Under the pieces are notes generated by a model. The model made no database searches and was not told the origin of the DNA. It saw only the letters and a program-made list of their open reading frames with translations. Position numbers and translations under genes: made by a program. From assembly GCA_016235895.1 (NCBI GenBank), contig JACRIB010000014.1, forward strand, positions 1 to 37,307: 37,307 nucleotides of DNA, written 5' to 3'. Source of the stretch: Candidatus Peregrinibacteria bacterium. Its GTDB lineage: Bacteria > Patescibacteriota > Gracilibacteria > UBA1369 > LOWO2-01-FULL-3. Shown one piece after another: positions 7,301-15,840 of the stretch. Every line of letters starts with the position of its first letter. Position 1 is the stretch's first letter.

Positions 7301-8401
7301 GAATTCCATTGTTTCCATAGCGATCTGTTTTTCTTCGTTCGTTGGTATGACAAAGACGTTTTTGAGGTGGAGGAATTTGAGGTAGGCGAGGACTTTGTCG
7401 CGCACATAGAAGGCATGTTCGCCGATGCCGCCGGTAAAAACGAGGGCGTCGATGCCTTGTAATGCTGCGGCGAAGGCTCCGCAGGTTTTGGCGATTTGGT
7501 AGGCCAGGATTTCGATTGCGACAAGCGCTTTTTTGTTGTTTTTTTGACAGGCTTGGTGGATGTCGCGCATGTCCGAGCTTACTTGAGAAAGTGCGAGGAG
7601 GCCGGATTTATGGTTGAGAATTTCGTCGATTTTTTGTGGTGTAATTTTTAGTTTATTGGCGAGATGGAGAATGATTCCAGGATCGATTGAACCGCTGCGC
7701 GTGCCCATCGGTAGTCCTTCCATGGGAGTGAAACCCATGCTGGTATCGATGCATTTTCCGCTTATGCTGGCGGTGATGGAGGAACCATTGCCGAGGTGGC
7801 AGGAAATAATTTTTGGCGATTTAAGTGATGGTGAAGATTTTTTTAAAATTTTCAGGGCTTCGTTAGTGACGTATTTGTGGCTGGTTCCGTGGAAGCCGTA
7901 GCGGCGGATTTGGTATTTTTTGTAGAATATTTCTGGAATGGCATAGAGATAGGCTTTTTCCGGCATAGTTTGATGGAAGGCGGTGTCGAAAACGGCAATT
8001 TGTTTGGTTTTTGGCAAGAGTTTTTGGCAAGCGTGGATAGAGGCGAGGTTTGCCGGATTGTGAAGTGGGGCGAGGGAGGATAGTTTGGTGATTTCTTGGA
8101 GAATTTTGTTGTTGATGATGGTGGATTTTGTATACTTTTCTGCGCCATGAACGACGCGGTGACCGACAGCTGCAATTTCATTAAAGCTAGCGATTTTTTT
8201 TGTTTTTAATAAATTTTCCAAAATTAATTTTACCCCTTGTTCGTGATGTTTGATGTGGCACGTCTTGGAATTAAATTTGCAGCTTTTTAAACCGATACCG
8301 TCGATTAAGCCTTTAGCTAGGGGAATCGGTGATTTACCAGTTATGCTGAATAATGTTGATTTGATTGATGATGAGCCGGAATTTATGACTAGGATTTTCA
8401 T
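7295..8401 (-). CDS. ackA: Acetate kinase
   Basis: A 368-residue enzyme making ATP and acetate from acetyl phosphate. Visible active-site motifs: NSGSSSIKSTLF at the N-terminus, VGHRVVHGAEKY, FDTAFHQTMP (catalytic Asp), RYGFHGTSHKYV, SCHLGNGSSI, MGTRSGSIDPG (catalytic Arg), FTGGIGEHA, and a C-terminal PTNEE. It is about 30 residues shorter than the usual 400 but lacks none of these. The ATG overlaps the stop of the upstream beta-barrel gene (ATGA), and pta lies at the head of the same operon, so both steps of acetyl-CoA to acetate are coexpressed. Confidence 0.96.
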   Translation of the reverse strand: MKILVINSGSSSIKSTLFSITGKSPIPLAKGLIDGIGLKSCKFNSKTCHIKHHEQGVKLILENLLKTKKIASFNEIAAVGHRVVHGAEKYTKSTIINNKILQEITKLSSLAPLHNPANLASIHACQKLLPKTKQIAVFDTAFHQTMPEKAYLYAIPEIFYKKYQIRRYGFHGTSHKYVTNEALKILKKSSPSLKSPKIISCHLGNGSSITASISGKCIDTSMGFTPMEGLPMGTRSGSIDPGIILHLANKLKITPQKIDEILNHKSGLLALSQVSSDMRDIHQACQKNNKKALVAIEILAYQIAKTCGAFAAALQGIDALVFTGGIGEHAFYVRDKVLAYLKFLHLKNVFVIPTNEEKQIAMETMEFL

Positions 8402-8934
8402 TCAATTACTTTATAAACCGGTGCGCCGACGGTTGGTTTTTGGTAAACCTTTAAGCCGATTTCGCTGCCGGTCGTGGCTAAATTGATATCTTTGCGATCA
8501 ATTTGCATGGATTTTACTTCCTGTTCAAAAAGGCCGTCCTGTTTTTCAAAAATAATATTGTTACCGGTGCGAATCGGGCTGGTGACGCGAATGATTGCTA
8601 CTTCAATTTTGTCGAAATAGCCCTCGCAGATGCCACAAGTTTTCATTTCACGAAATTCGGATTTTTTGGGGGCGGGGGCATCGTTGAAAGGATTTGGGAA
8701 AAGTTCTTGGGAGGGAAGGACGTTGGTTTGGATAGGAATTTCATCGAAAGTTGGGGAGGAGCTGTAAGTTCGCGGTACTCTTTTTTTTGCTTGGCGTTTT
8801 TTGTGAGATTTTTTTTGAGCATTTTGAGCTCGATCCAGGGCTGTTTCGAGATATGCAGGTTTTTTGCGTGCTTTAGCATTGATACTGCGTTTTCTTTGAT
8901 AGGCCGGAATGTTGATTGGATCTGGTTCTTCCAT
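8398..8934 (-). CDS. Protein with C-terminal translation-factor-like (EF-Tu domain II type) beta-barrel
   Basis: A 178-residue protein. The N-terminal 75 residues are basic and low in complexity (RQAKKRVPRT), probably disordered. Residues 96-178 resemble the small beta-barrel of elongation factor domain II: CGICEGYFDKIEVAIIRVTS, GNNIIFEKQDGLFEQEVKSM, then TGSEIGLKVYQKPTVGAPVYKV. Similar stand-alone barrels, and the tails of U32 peptidases, carry the pattern FxQxVxSMQ. There is no GTPase domain. It sits between pta and ackA, 7 bases after pta and overlapping ackA by 4. Whether it contacts RNA, ribosomes or the acetate enzymes is unknown. Confidence 0.65.
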   Translation of the reverse strand: MEEPDPINIPAYQRKRSINAKARKKPAYLETALDRAQNAQKKSHKKRQAKKRVPRTYSSSPTFDEIPIQTNVLPSQELFPNPFNDAPAPKKSEFREMKTCGICEGYFDKIEVAIIRVTSPIRTGNNIIFEKQDGLFEQEVKSMQIDRKDINLATTGSEIGLKVYQKPTVGAPVYKVIE

Positions 8935-8941
8935 ATATTAA

Positions 8942-9934
8942 TTATTTTAGGGAGTGTTGACATTCGCAAACTGTAAATGCGGCTACACTGACAATGTCTT
9001 GCCAGCTGCAACCGCGAGATAATTTGTTTACAGGTTTTTTTAATCCTTGCAAAAGTGGTCCGATGGCTTTTGCTTTTGCCAATCTTTCCACTAATTTATA
9101 GGCGATGTTTGCGGCTTGCAGATCAGGAAAAATCAACACATTGGCCTCGCCTTTTAGTGGTGAATTGGGACATTTTCGCTTGGCAACTTGTGGTACCAAG
9201 GCCGCGTCTACTTGCAATTCACCATCTGCCAGCAAGTCCGGTCGGCGATCTTTCAGCATTGCTACTGCTTCGGTCACTTTGTCGACCAAAGGATGTTTGG
9301 CAGAGCCTTTGGTGGAGAATGAAAGCAATGCTATTTTTGGCTTCAATCCAAACATTTTTGCGGTTTCAGCCGTGTCGATGGCGATGTCTACAAGATCATG
9401 GGCGTCTGGTTCTATAGTTATAGCAGCGTCGGCGAAAAGCAGTGGTTTTTTGTGTAAAACCATGAAAAATATGCCGGAAACTTTGTGGAATTTTTCGCGT
9501 GTTTTGATAATTTGCAACACGGGACGAATGGAATCTCCAGTGGGATGTGTGGCTCCGGTGATCATGCCGTCGGCGTCGCCAAGCTGGATCATAATGGTGC
9601 CAAAATAGTTTGGGTCTTTGATTAGATTATGTGCTTCTTTTGGCTTGAGGCCTTTGTCTTTGCGTAGTGCGTATAGGGCTTCGCTATATTTTTTTACCAG
9701 CGATTTCTTTGATGGATCGACGATTTTTACTTTGCTCCAATCCATTTTTATTTTTAATTTTTTACAAAGTTTTTTTATCGTTTCGCTGTGACCGATTAGA
9801 ATCGGGTAGGCGAATTTTTCGCTCACTATTTTTGCAACTGCCACTAAAATTCTTGCGTCGTTCGTTTCAGGAAAAACGATATTTTTTGGGTCTTTGAGAG
9901 CCAGGGATTTCACTTTGCGCAAAAAATTTTGCAT
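8942..9934 (-). CDS. pta: Phosphate acetyltransferase
   Basis: A 330-residue single-domain (short form) enzyme converting acetyl-CoA and phosphate to acetyl phosphate and CoA. Family motifs: NIVFPETNDARILVAVA at the N-terminus, GDADGMITGATHPTGDSIRP in the middle, IALLSFSTKGSA, and a C-terminal ANVLIFPDLQAANIAYKLVER. Length is normal for the family. It starts the operon pta-barrel protein-ackA, whose promoter lies at the very end of the upstream PHP gene. Confidence 0.96.
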   Translation of the reverse strand: MQNFLRKVKSLALKDPKNIVFPETNDARILVAVAKIVSEKFAYPILIGHSETIKKLCKKLKIKMDWSKVKIVDPSKKSLVKKYSEALYALRKDKGLKPKEAHNLIKDPNYFGTIMIQLGDADGMITGATHPTGDSIRPVLQIIKTREKFHKVSGIFFMVLHKKPLLFADAAITIEPDAHDLVDIAIDTAETAKMFGLKPKIALLSFSTKGSAKHPLVDKVTEAVAMLKDRRPDLLADGELQVDAALVPQVAKRKCPNSPLKGEANVLIFPDLQAANIAYKLVERLAKAKAIGPLLQGLKKPVNKLSRGCSWQDIVSVAAFTVCECQHSLK

Positions 9935-9963
9935 GGATTGGAGGGACGAGGAAAATTAAGTCT

Positions 9964-9991
9964 ATTATATCTTATTTTTGGATTTTTTCAA
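9964..9991 (-). promoter_or_regulatory. Promoter of the pta-ackA operon
   Basis: On the minus strand TTGAAA (9986-9991), a 16-base spacer and a perfect TATAAT (9964-9969). The pta ATG is at 9934, giving a leader of about 23 bases. The promoter is embedded in the last codons of the PHP gene. Confidence 0.65.
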
Positions 9992-10660
9992 TTTTCTATA
10001 AAAATTTTGCCAAAAAAGTTGTCCAAAAAATCGAATAATGCTCAAATAACTGGTTGGTTTGCTGGAAATTTTCATTTTATTTTTACGCACTGCTTCGATA
10101 AATGATCGTGGGTCTTTTTTGGCTTCTACAAATGTAAAACCATTGTCGAGGTGAGAAAGAATATGGCAGTCAGAAGTGGCGATCAAGGGTTTATTGAATT
10201 TTTTGGCCAACTCGATAGCTTTTTTATTATAGTTTTTTGTTTTTGTGTAGGCCCAGGAAATTTCGATGGCGTCGAAAAGCGCAATATTATCAGTTAAATC
10301 CTTTTTTAAACATTCATTTGTAGGGAAAAAAGGATGAGGAGCGATGATTAGGGTGTCACAATGATTTTGTCGATAGTTTGAGAGTTTTTTGAAATTATTC
10401 ACATTCAAAATATCAGCATGAGCGTTGATAGCGAGAATATGTTTACCATTAATTTCAAATTCGATACCCGGCAATAATAAAATTCTTTTTTTTGCCGCGT
10501 ATTTTTGCAATTTTTTGTTAAACAAAAGTCTGCGATGCAGAGTGATGCAAAGTACATCGTAATCCAGTCTTTTGGCCTCATCTATAAGCTTTTTCGGGCT
10601 ATAATTAATATGATCAACAGGATCGCCGTAACAGTGGCAGTGGAGTTGTATTTTTAACAT
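9965..10660 (-). CDS. PHP-domain phosphoesterase
   Basis: A 231-residue protein of the polymerase-and-histidinol-phosphatase superfamily. Metal-ligand motifs in order: QLHCHCYGDP near residue 5, ITLHRR near 40, PGIEFEINGKHILAINAH near 64-82, IAPHPFFP near 118, and ATSDCHILSH near 162-171. Relatives hydrolyse phosphate monoesters or nucleotides; the substrate here is unknown. The last 40 residues are basic. It follows the lipoprotein gene by 6 bases and is the last gene of the gltX operon. Confidence 0.82.
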   Translation of the reverse strand: MLKIQLHCHCYGDPVDHINYSPKKLIDEAKRLDYDVLCITLHRRLLFNKKLQKYAAKKRILLLPGIEFEINGKHILAINAHADILNVNNFKKLSNYRQNHCDTLIIAPHPFFPTNECLKKDLTDNIALFDAIEISWAYTKTKNYNKKAIELAKKFNKPLIATSDCHILSHLDNGFTFVEAKKDPRSFIEAVRKNKMKISSKPTSYLSIIRFFGQLFWQNFYRKLKKSKNKI

Positions 10661-10666
10661 TGGAAT

Positions 10667-10912
10667 TTATTTTTTTGTGTCAGCGTCGGTAGACGTTACT
10701 TTTTGAATGGCATCGCCGGCTTCTTGAATTTTTTTGGCGGCGTTTTGGATATCGTTTACTTTTTGCATTGTTGTGTCGCCGACTTTTTTTGCTTCGGCCG
10801 CGGCATTATCATAAGATTTTTTGGTATCGTCAATGACCTGATTGCAGCCGGAGAGTAGTATCAAAAAAATGCTAAACAAAACTAGCAGTACTGGTTGACT
10901 TTTTTTGTTCAT
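10667..10912 (-). CDS. Small lipoprotein
   Basis: An 81-residue protein with a lipoprotein signal: a basic start, hydrophobic core, then lipobox LLSGC with the modified cysteine at about 23. The mature part is helical and charged (repeated Ala-Lys-Lys, DAIQKV), like small anchored coiled-coil lipoproteins. The ATG overlaps the stop of the zinc-ribbon gene (10909-10912). Function unknown. Confidence 0.7.
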   Translation of the reverse strand: MNKKSQPVLLVLFSIFLILLSGCNQVIDDTKKSYDNAAAEAKKVGDTTMQKVNDIQNAAKKIQEAGDAIQKVTSTDADTKK

Positions 10913-11205
10913 TTTTCGTTTGGAAATAGTTTTTCAAAGTCACCATCAAAGCGATTCAAAAAATTTTTTAAATCGAGGATATCATTTGAGGAAATTTTGT
11001 TGGGACGGAATTCCGTTTCGGCCGTAAGTACTACGGTCATGATGCTGGAAACATGGCATTTTTCACAATGTAATTCAAAAAGCCCTTCAGTTTTTGTGGT
11101 GGCGATTATATTGATATTATCTATTTTGTATGGTCCGCGGCAATGCAGACAAGTGGTGGTTTTTGTCAGATGATTGAGTGTATTTTTGATTTCCGAGAAT
11201 CTCAT
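10909..11205 (-). CDS. Small zinc-ribbon protein of unknown function
   Basis: A 98-residue protein with two Cys pairs, CLHC near residue 19 and CEKC near 47. They are spaced like a zinc ribbon, with strands between them (IDNINIIATTKTEGLFELHC). The C-terminal half is acidic and helical. No family recognised. It begins one base after gltX stops and overlaps the lipoprotein gene, so it is cotranscribed with both. Confidence 0.65.
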   Translation of the reverse strand: MRFSEIKNTLNHLTKTTTCLHCRGPYKIDNINIIATTKTEGLFELHCEKCHVSSIMTVVLTAETEFRPNKISSNDILDLKNFLNRFDGDFEKLFPNEK

Positions 11206-11206
11206 T

Positions 11207-12751
11207 TCAGATTTTGTTAGCTGCTAATTCAATTCTTTTTAGGGTTTCTTCTTTGCCCAGTACCCAGGCGAGTTCGAAGACTCCGGGTGAGAATTCCAGG
11301 CCGCTTAATGCGGCACGAAGAGGCCAAAAAATCTGGCCATTTTTCACTCCAAGACGTGAAACCGTTTTCATCAGTGTTTCCCGGAGAGTTTGCAGATTCC
11401 AATTTTCAAGTTTTTCAAGGTCCTCTTTGCCGGCTTTCAATGAAGCCGCTGCCCGATTCAAGTCTACTCCCATTTTAACATGAGTCAATAATTCTTGCGG
11501 GTAGTCGGAAAGTCTGAAATAGAAGTTGAGATGGGCGAGAGTTTCCTTCGGATCCTTGAGAATTTTTTCTTCTATCGTGACCAATGCTTTTAAGAGTTTG
11601 CTCTCATCACTGGAATACTCTTTTGGTAATAAATTGTTACACATTGCGAGCAGTTTTTTGCCGCGAGTTGTGATAAATTCTTTTTCATTTTCCGGCTTGC
11701 TGAAGACAAAATTTAATTGATCTTTGCGTCCGGAAGTGATGTTGACTTGCGGGTCGATTTCTTTGGCAATTTTTTCAAGTTCGAGATTGAACAGGCGTTT
11801 TTTCCAGCGCCAGTTGAACCAGTCCAGTTTTTCAAGATTGAAAATTGCCCCGGCTTTGTGCACTTTTTCGATGGAAAAAGCTTCTTCCAGTTCTTCTAAG
11901 CTAAAAATTTCGGCTTCTTCGCCGCCACCAGGATTCCAGCCGAGGAAAGCCACGAAATTGATGATGGCCTCTTTCAAATAACCTTTTTTGATGTAATCTT
12001 CCACGGAAACGTCGCCTTGTCGCTTGCTCAATTTACTGCGATCAGCATTTAAAAGTAGTGGCAGATGGGCAAATTCCGGCGGTTGCCAGCCAAAAGCCTT
12101 ATAAAGTGCGATGTGTTTTGGTGTCGAAGGAAGCCATTCTTCACCGCGAATGACGTGGGTGATTTCCATCAAATGATCGTCCACCACATTGGCGAGATGA
12201 TAAGTAGGAAAGCCATCGGATTTCATCAAAACCTGGTCGTCGATGGTCTTGCCGTCAAATTGTACATTGCCACGGATCAAATCTTTAAATTTAATCAATT
12301 CGTAGGGCATTTTTTGGCGGACGACAAATTTTTCACCGGCTTTGGTTTTTTCCTGAATTTCCGACTCCGGCAGATCAAGGCACTTGCGATCGTACATTGG
12401 TGCCATCTTCATTTTTGTCTGATTTTCGCGCATTTCATCGAGGCGTTCTTTGGTGCAGAAACAACGATAGGCCTGGCCGGAATCGATTAGTTTTTGCACA
12501 TGTTCGCGATAAATTTCGGTACGTTGAGACTGAATATATGGCCCTTCATCGTAGGAGATGCCTACCCAAGCCAGAGTGTCTATTAGATTTTCCAGCGCGC
12601 CTTCTACGAATCTTTCGCGATCGGTGTCCTCGATGCGCAGCAAAAATCGTCCTTTATTTTTTTTGGCAAAAAGATAGCAATATAGCGCTGTGCGCAGCCC
12701 TCCTACATGGAGGTAACCGGTCGGTGACGGGGCGAAACGAGTTCTAATCAT
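11207..12751 (-). CDS. gltX: Glutamyl-tRNA synthetase
   Basis: A 514-residue class I synthetase that charges tRNA-Glu (a cognate gene lies at 1501-1575). Motifs: FAPSPTGYLHVGG (HIGH equivalent) at residues 6-18; a zinc-type Cys pair CFC near 98 with a later YDRKC; RGEEWLPSTPKH near 204; and KLSKRQG (KMSKS equivalent) near 241. The C-terminal anticodon-binding helical domain is present and length is normal. CPR bacteria commonly lack GlnRS and make Gln-tRNA by transamidation, so a non-discriminating enzyme is plausible but not shown. It heads an operon with the zinc-ribbon, lipoprotein and PHP genes. Confidence 0.97.
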   Translation of the reverse strand: MIRTRFAPSPTGYLHVGGLRTALYCYLFAKKNKGRFLLRIEDTDRERFVEGALENLIDTLAWVGISYDEGPYIQSQRTEIYREHVQKLIDSGQAYRCFCTKERLDEMRENQTKMKMAPMYDRKCLDLPESEIQEKTKAGEKFVVRQKMPYELIKFKDLIRGNVQFDGKTIDDQVLMKSDGFPTYHLANVVDDHLMEITHVIRGEEWLPSTPKHIALYKAFGWQPPEFAHLPLLLNADRSKLSKRQGDVSVEDYIKKGYLKEAIINFVAFLGWNPGGGEEAEIFSLEELEEAFSIEKVHKAGAIFNLEKLDWFNWRWKKRLFNLELEKIAKEIDPQVNITSGRKDQLNFVFSKPENEKEFITTRGKKLLAMCNNLLPKEYSSDESKLLKALVTIEEKILKDPKETLAHLNFYFRLSDYPQELLTHVKMGVDLNRAAASLKAGKEDLEKLENWNLQTLRETLMKTVSRLGVKNGQIFWPLRAALSGLEFSPGVFELAWVLGKEETLKRIELAANKI

Positions 12752-12757
12752 GGGCAG

Positions 12758-12763
12758 AGTATA
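12758..12763 (-). promoter_or_regulatory. -10 element of gltX, suggesting a leaderless transcript
   Basis: TATACT on the minus strand ends 6 bases before the gltX ATG at 12751. Transcription would then start at or beside the start codon. No good -35 box is visible at the usual spacing, and no Shine-Dalgarno sequence exists. Confidence 0.5.
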
Positions 12764-12842
12764 CAGAAATATTTTTCGCTAATAAATAGCCAAGTAAAAA
12801 GTAGAGTAGAATGTTGCTGGAGGTGATGGAGAAATTTACAGC

Positions 12843-13484
12843 ATGGAAAATTGTGATGCCGGTTTGGTTGTCGAGAGTGTAAAAGTTTTGCCTTTCAATG
12901 GTGATCTCACAAAGCAAAAATTCCTTTATGAATACAAATCCAAGCCTTTAAAAGATATTGTTTTTCAGATGCTGAAATTCAGTAAAAATAATTATGCCGA
13001 GACGTTGGTGAGGACTTTGGGGCATGAAGTTGGAACTGGTGGAAGTCAGGCTGATGGAGTGAGTGTTTTGAATGATTTTTTTGCGGAAATCGGCTTGGAT
13101 GAGGGTGAAGTCAGTGCTTTTGATGGTTCGGGTTTGTCGCCGTCTACGCGGGTGACGGGAGAGGCTATTTTGAAATTGTTTGATTTTGTCGATCAGCAAA
13201 GTTGGAAAGATATTTTCTGGAATTCTTTGCCGGAATCGCAAAAAGATGGAACGTTGAAATACCGTTTTGACACTGCCGGATTGAAACATCAGGTTCTTGG
13301 TAAAACCGGAACTCATGAATTTTCCTCCAGTCTTTCCGGAAAAATTTTGAAGGATGTAGATGGTGGCAAAAATATTCTTTTCAGTATTCATGTTTACAAT
13401 CATCCGTTTACGACGGAGGAGAGTGTGGTCAGGGTGCGCCCGATCATTGATAAGATCGTTGCTTTGCTGGATCAGCAGTTTTAA
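12843..13484 (+). pseudogene. 5'-truncated D-alanyl-D-alanine carboxypeptidase (peptidase S13, PBP4 type)
   Basis: A 213-residue reading frame matching only the C-terminal half of S13 peptidases. Present: SKNNYAETLVRTLG (the SxN motif), VSAFDGSGLSPSTRVT, and GKTGTH (the KTG motif). Missing: the first roughly 200 residues, including the catalytic SxxK serine. In-frame reading extends only to a stop at 12807, and the gltX gene begins at once on the other side, so the missing half is not nearby. The sequence ggaggtga at 12819-12826 looks like a Shine-Dalgarno element, but the same bases read as plausible coding sequence. Probably a remnant; a non-catalytic wall-binding role cannot be excluded. 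Confidence 0.75.
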
Positions 13485-13511
13485 ATTCGGGATTGTCCCC
13501 AGCCCTAGTCA

Positions 13512-13525
13512 AAAAAAGCTTTTTT
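13512..13525. terminator. A-tract/T-tract palindrome between the S13 remnant and ftsK
   Basis: A perfect palindrome of six A, GC and six T. It may act as a weak bidirectional terminator or a bent upstream element for ftsK. It is AT-only apart from the centre, so a stable RNA stem is doubtful. Confidence 0.3.
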
Positions 13526-13566
13526 CGGTATATTCTTGTAGTCTAATAATTCTCTAAGTTCCACAA

Positions 13567-15825
13567 ATGGGCAGGAGACACAGAAGAAGGCGCGCGTCCA
13601 TGACTATTAAGGTCAAGCCGTCGGTGGCCAAAGAAATTTGGGCAATTATATATTTGGTTCTTGGCATTATTTCCGCCATGAGTCTCAAAAGTGATTTTGC
13701 GTTGCCCGGTACCGGATTAATTTTTGATTTATTGGCTCCGGTTTTTGGGTGGGGCGTGTTTTTGGTACCGGTGGTGTTTTTTATGATCTCGGGAATTTTG
13801 TTTTTTTCTAAAAAAGTTAATTTTGGAACGGCGCGACTTGTGGGTTTGGTGATCATGCTTATTTCGGCTTTGAGTGTCATTCATTTATCAGTTCCGGCGG
13901 ATAGGATTCATAATTACGCGGCGCTGGGAAAGTATGGTGGTTACGTTGGTTTTGTGACAAATTTTTTAGTTTTGGAAGTTTTAGGCGTGGGTAGAATGAC
14001 GGCGACGATTATTTTCGTGGCCACTTTTTTGATTTCTTTAATGTTGGTTTTCGAGCTTTCTTTGCGGGAAATTTTGAGTTTGATCATCCCGCAAATTAAA
14101 ATTGAAATGGTCAAAGAGTCGAAACGAAAATTGGATCCGCCGACCAGAGGACTTTTTGGTTTTGGCTTTGGGGGGAGGAAGGATGATGTGAAAGTTGGTG
14201 AGGAGGAAATGCCGGAAATCATGATTCGTAAATCGCATATTTCCGGCGGGCAAAAACTGAAAAATGGTGGAGTCATTTTTGGCGAAGAGAGCGATATGAA
14301 AGAAGAAGAAAATGATGAAGACAAGCCGAAAATTGTTATTAATGAGGATAGAGCCAAGGAGGTGGAGGCCGAGCTTTCGGAAAGTGAAAAAGAGACGGAA
14401 GAGGAAGATTATGAGTGGGAATTCCCTTCGCTGGATTTATTGAAAAGCGGGGATAGCAATGTGACCGTGGATGATAGTATGCTGATGGCTGATGCCGATA
14501 AAATCAAGAAAAAATTATCGCAATTTGGGATTGAGGTGACGATGCACGAGGTGAATGTGGGGCCGACGGTTATTCAGTATACTTTGAAGCCGCATGAAGG
14601 CGTGAAATTGTCGAAAATTACCGCGTTGAAAAATGATCTTGCTTTGGCTTTGGCGGCGGAAAGAATCCGTATTGAGGCGCCGATTCCGGGCAAATCTTTG
14701 GTAGGAATTGAGGTGCCGAGTGAGAAGCGGGCGACTGTTTATTTGCGGGAGATTTTGGAGTCGGCTGAATTTGCCGAGGCTAAGTCTAAATTGAGTTTGC
14801 CATTGGGTAGAGATGTTGCCGGTAAGCCGATTATTGGCAATTTGGAACTCATGCCGCATCTCTTGATTGCTGGCGCGACCGGTAGTGGAAAATCAGTGGC
14901 GATGAATGTATTTTTGACTTCTTTGTTGTATCAAAATTCGCCGCGAGATTTGAAATTGATCATGATTGATCCAAAACGCGTGGAGCTGAATTCTTACAAT
15001 AGTATTCCGCATTTGCTTACACCGGTGATACAGGATCCGGAAAAGGCGGCGATTTCTTTGCGTTGGCTGGTAGCGGAAATGGTGCGTAGATATAGCGAAT
15101 TGTCGCATCATCGTGTGCGAAATATTGGTGAATTTAATGACATGAGTGGCGTTAATAAATTGCCGCGGATCATAGTGGTGATTGATGAGTTGGCGGATTT
15201 GATGATGGCGGCGGGCAAGGAAGTGGAGGCATCGATTTGTCGTATCGCGCAGATGGCGCGCGCGGTTGGCATACATCTTATTATCGCTACACAGAGGCCT
15301 TCCGTTGATGTCATCACAGGGTTGATTAAGGCCAATATTCCTTCCAGAATTTCTTTTGCGGTGAGCAGTTCGATTGATTCCAGAACTATTTTGGATGGCA
15401 TTGGTGCGGAAGATTTGCTTGGTCGCGGCGACATGCTTTATTTGCCGCCTGGCATGAACAAGCCCGTGCGTATTCAGGGAATTTATGTTTCCACGGAAGA
15501 AATTGAGCGCGTGACAAATCGTGTGAAGCTTACGATTGAGCCAAAATATGACGAGGCGATTACTTCATTCGAAACTGCAAAACAGAATCTTGTGGGTGTG
15601 CCGAATTCGAAGATTAGTCCAGGGGATGCGGATGGAGAGGGAGATGATATGTATGAAGAGGCTTTTCAGCTGGTAGTTCAAACGCGCAAAGCTTCAGCGT
15701 CGTTATTACAAAGACATTTGAAATTGGGCTACGCGCGTGCAGCCCGTTTAATAGATCTGCTTGAGAAAAATGGCGTAGTAGGTCCGGCCAATGGAGCCAA
15801 GCCGAGAAGGATTTTGGTGGAATAG
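13567..15825 (+). CDS. ftsK: DNA translocase FtsK
   Basis: A 752-residue septal DNA pump that moves chromosome ends to the division plane. Four hydrophobic membrane segments occupy roughly residues 20-180. An acidic linker (EEENDEDKPKIVI) of about 100 residues follows, shorter than in E. coli. The motor domain has LLIAGATGSGKSVAMN (Walker A) near 435, LIMIDPKRVELNSYN near 464 and VVIDELADLMM (Walker B) near 537. The gamma winged helix at about 690-752 (ASASLLQRHLKLGYARAARL) is intact and reads KOPS-type polarity sites in other bacteria. Start taken at the first ATG; no Shine-Dalgarno is visible. Confidence 0.96.
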   Translation: MGRRHRRRRASMTIKVKPSVAKEIWAIIYLVLGIISAMSLKSDFALPGTGLIFDLLAPVFGWGVFLVPVVFFMISGILFFSKKVNFGTARLVGLVIMLISALSVIHLSVPADRIHNYAALGKYGGYVGFVTNFLVLEVLGVGRMTATIIFVATFLISLMLVFELSLREILSLIIPQIKIEMVKESKRKLDPPTRGLFGFGFGGRKDDVKVGEEEMPEIMIRKSHISGGQKLKNGGVIFGEESDMKEEENDEDKPKIVINEDRAKEVEAELSESEKETEEEDYEWEFPSLDLLKSGDSNVTVDDSMLMADADKIKKKLSQFGIEVTMHEVNVGPTVIQYTLKPHEGVKLSKITALKNDLALALAAERIRIEAPIPGKSLVGIEVPSEKRATVYLREILESAEFAEAKSKLSLPLGRDVAGKPIIGNLELMPHLLIAGATGSGKSVAMNVFLTSLLYQNSPRDLKLIMIDPKRVELNSYNSIPHLLTPVIQDPEKAAISLRWLVAEMVRRYSELSHHRVRNIGEFNDMSGVNKLPRIIVVIDELADLMMAAGKEVEASICRIAQMARAVGIHLIIATQRPSVDVITGLIKANIPSRISFAVSSSIDSRTILDGIGAEDLLGRGDMLYLPPGMNKPVRIQGIYVSTEEIERVTNRVKLTIEPKYDEAITSFETAKQNLVGVPNSKISPGDADGEGDDMYEEAFQLVVQTRKASASLLQRHLKLGYARAARLIDLLEKNGVVGPANGAKPRRILVE

Positions 15826-15840
15826 AGGTAAAATTTTTTT

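Noticed and set aside
12811..12842. Start of the S13 remnant at a Shine-Dalgarno-like ggaggtga
   Set aside because: The motif is in frame with plausible upstream coding residues, and 15 bases is a long spacing; it may be chance.
13941..14357. Antisense open frames within ftsK, and similar ones across the window
   Set aside because: They mirror the codon pattern of the strong gene on the other strand and show low-complexity composition.
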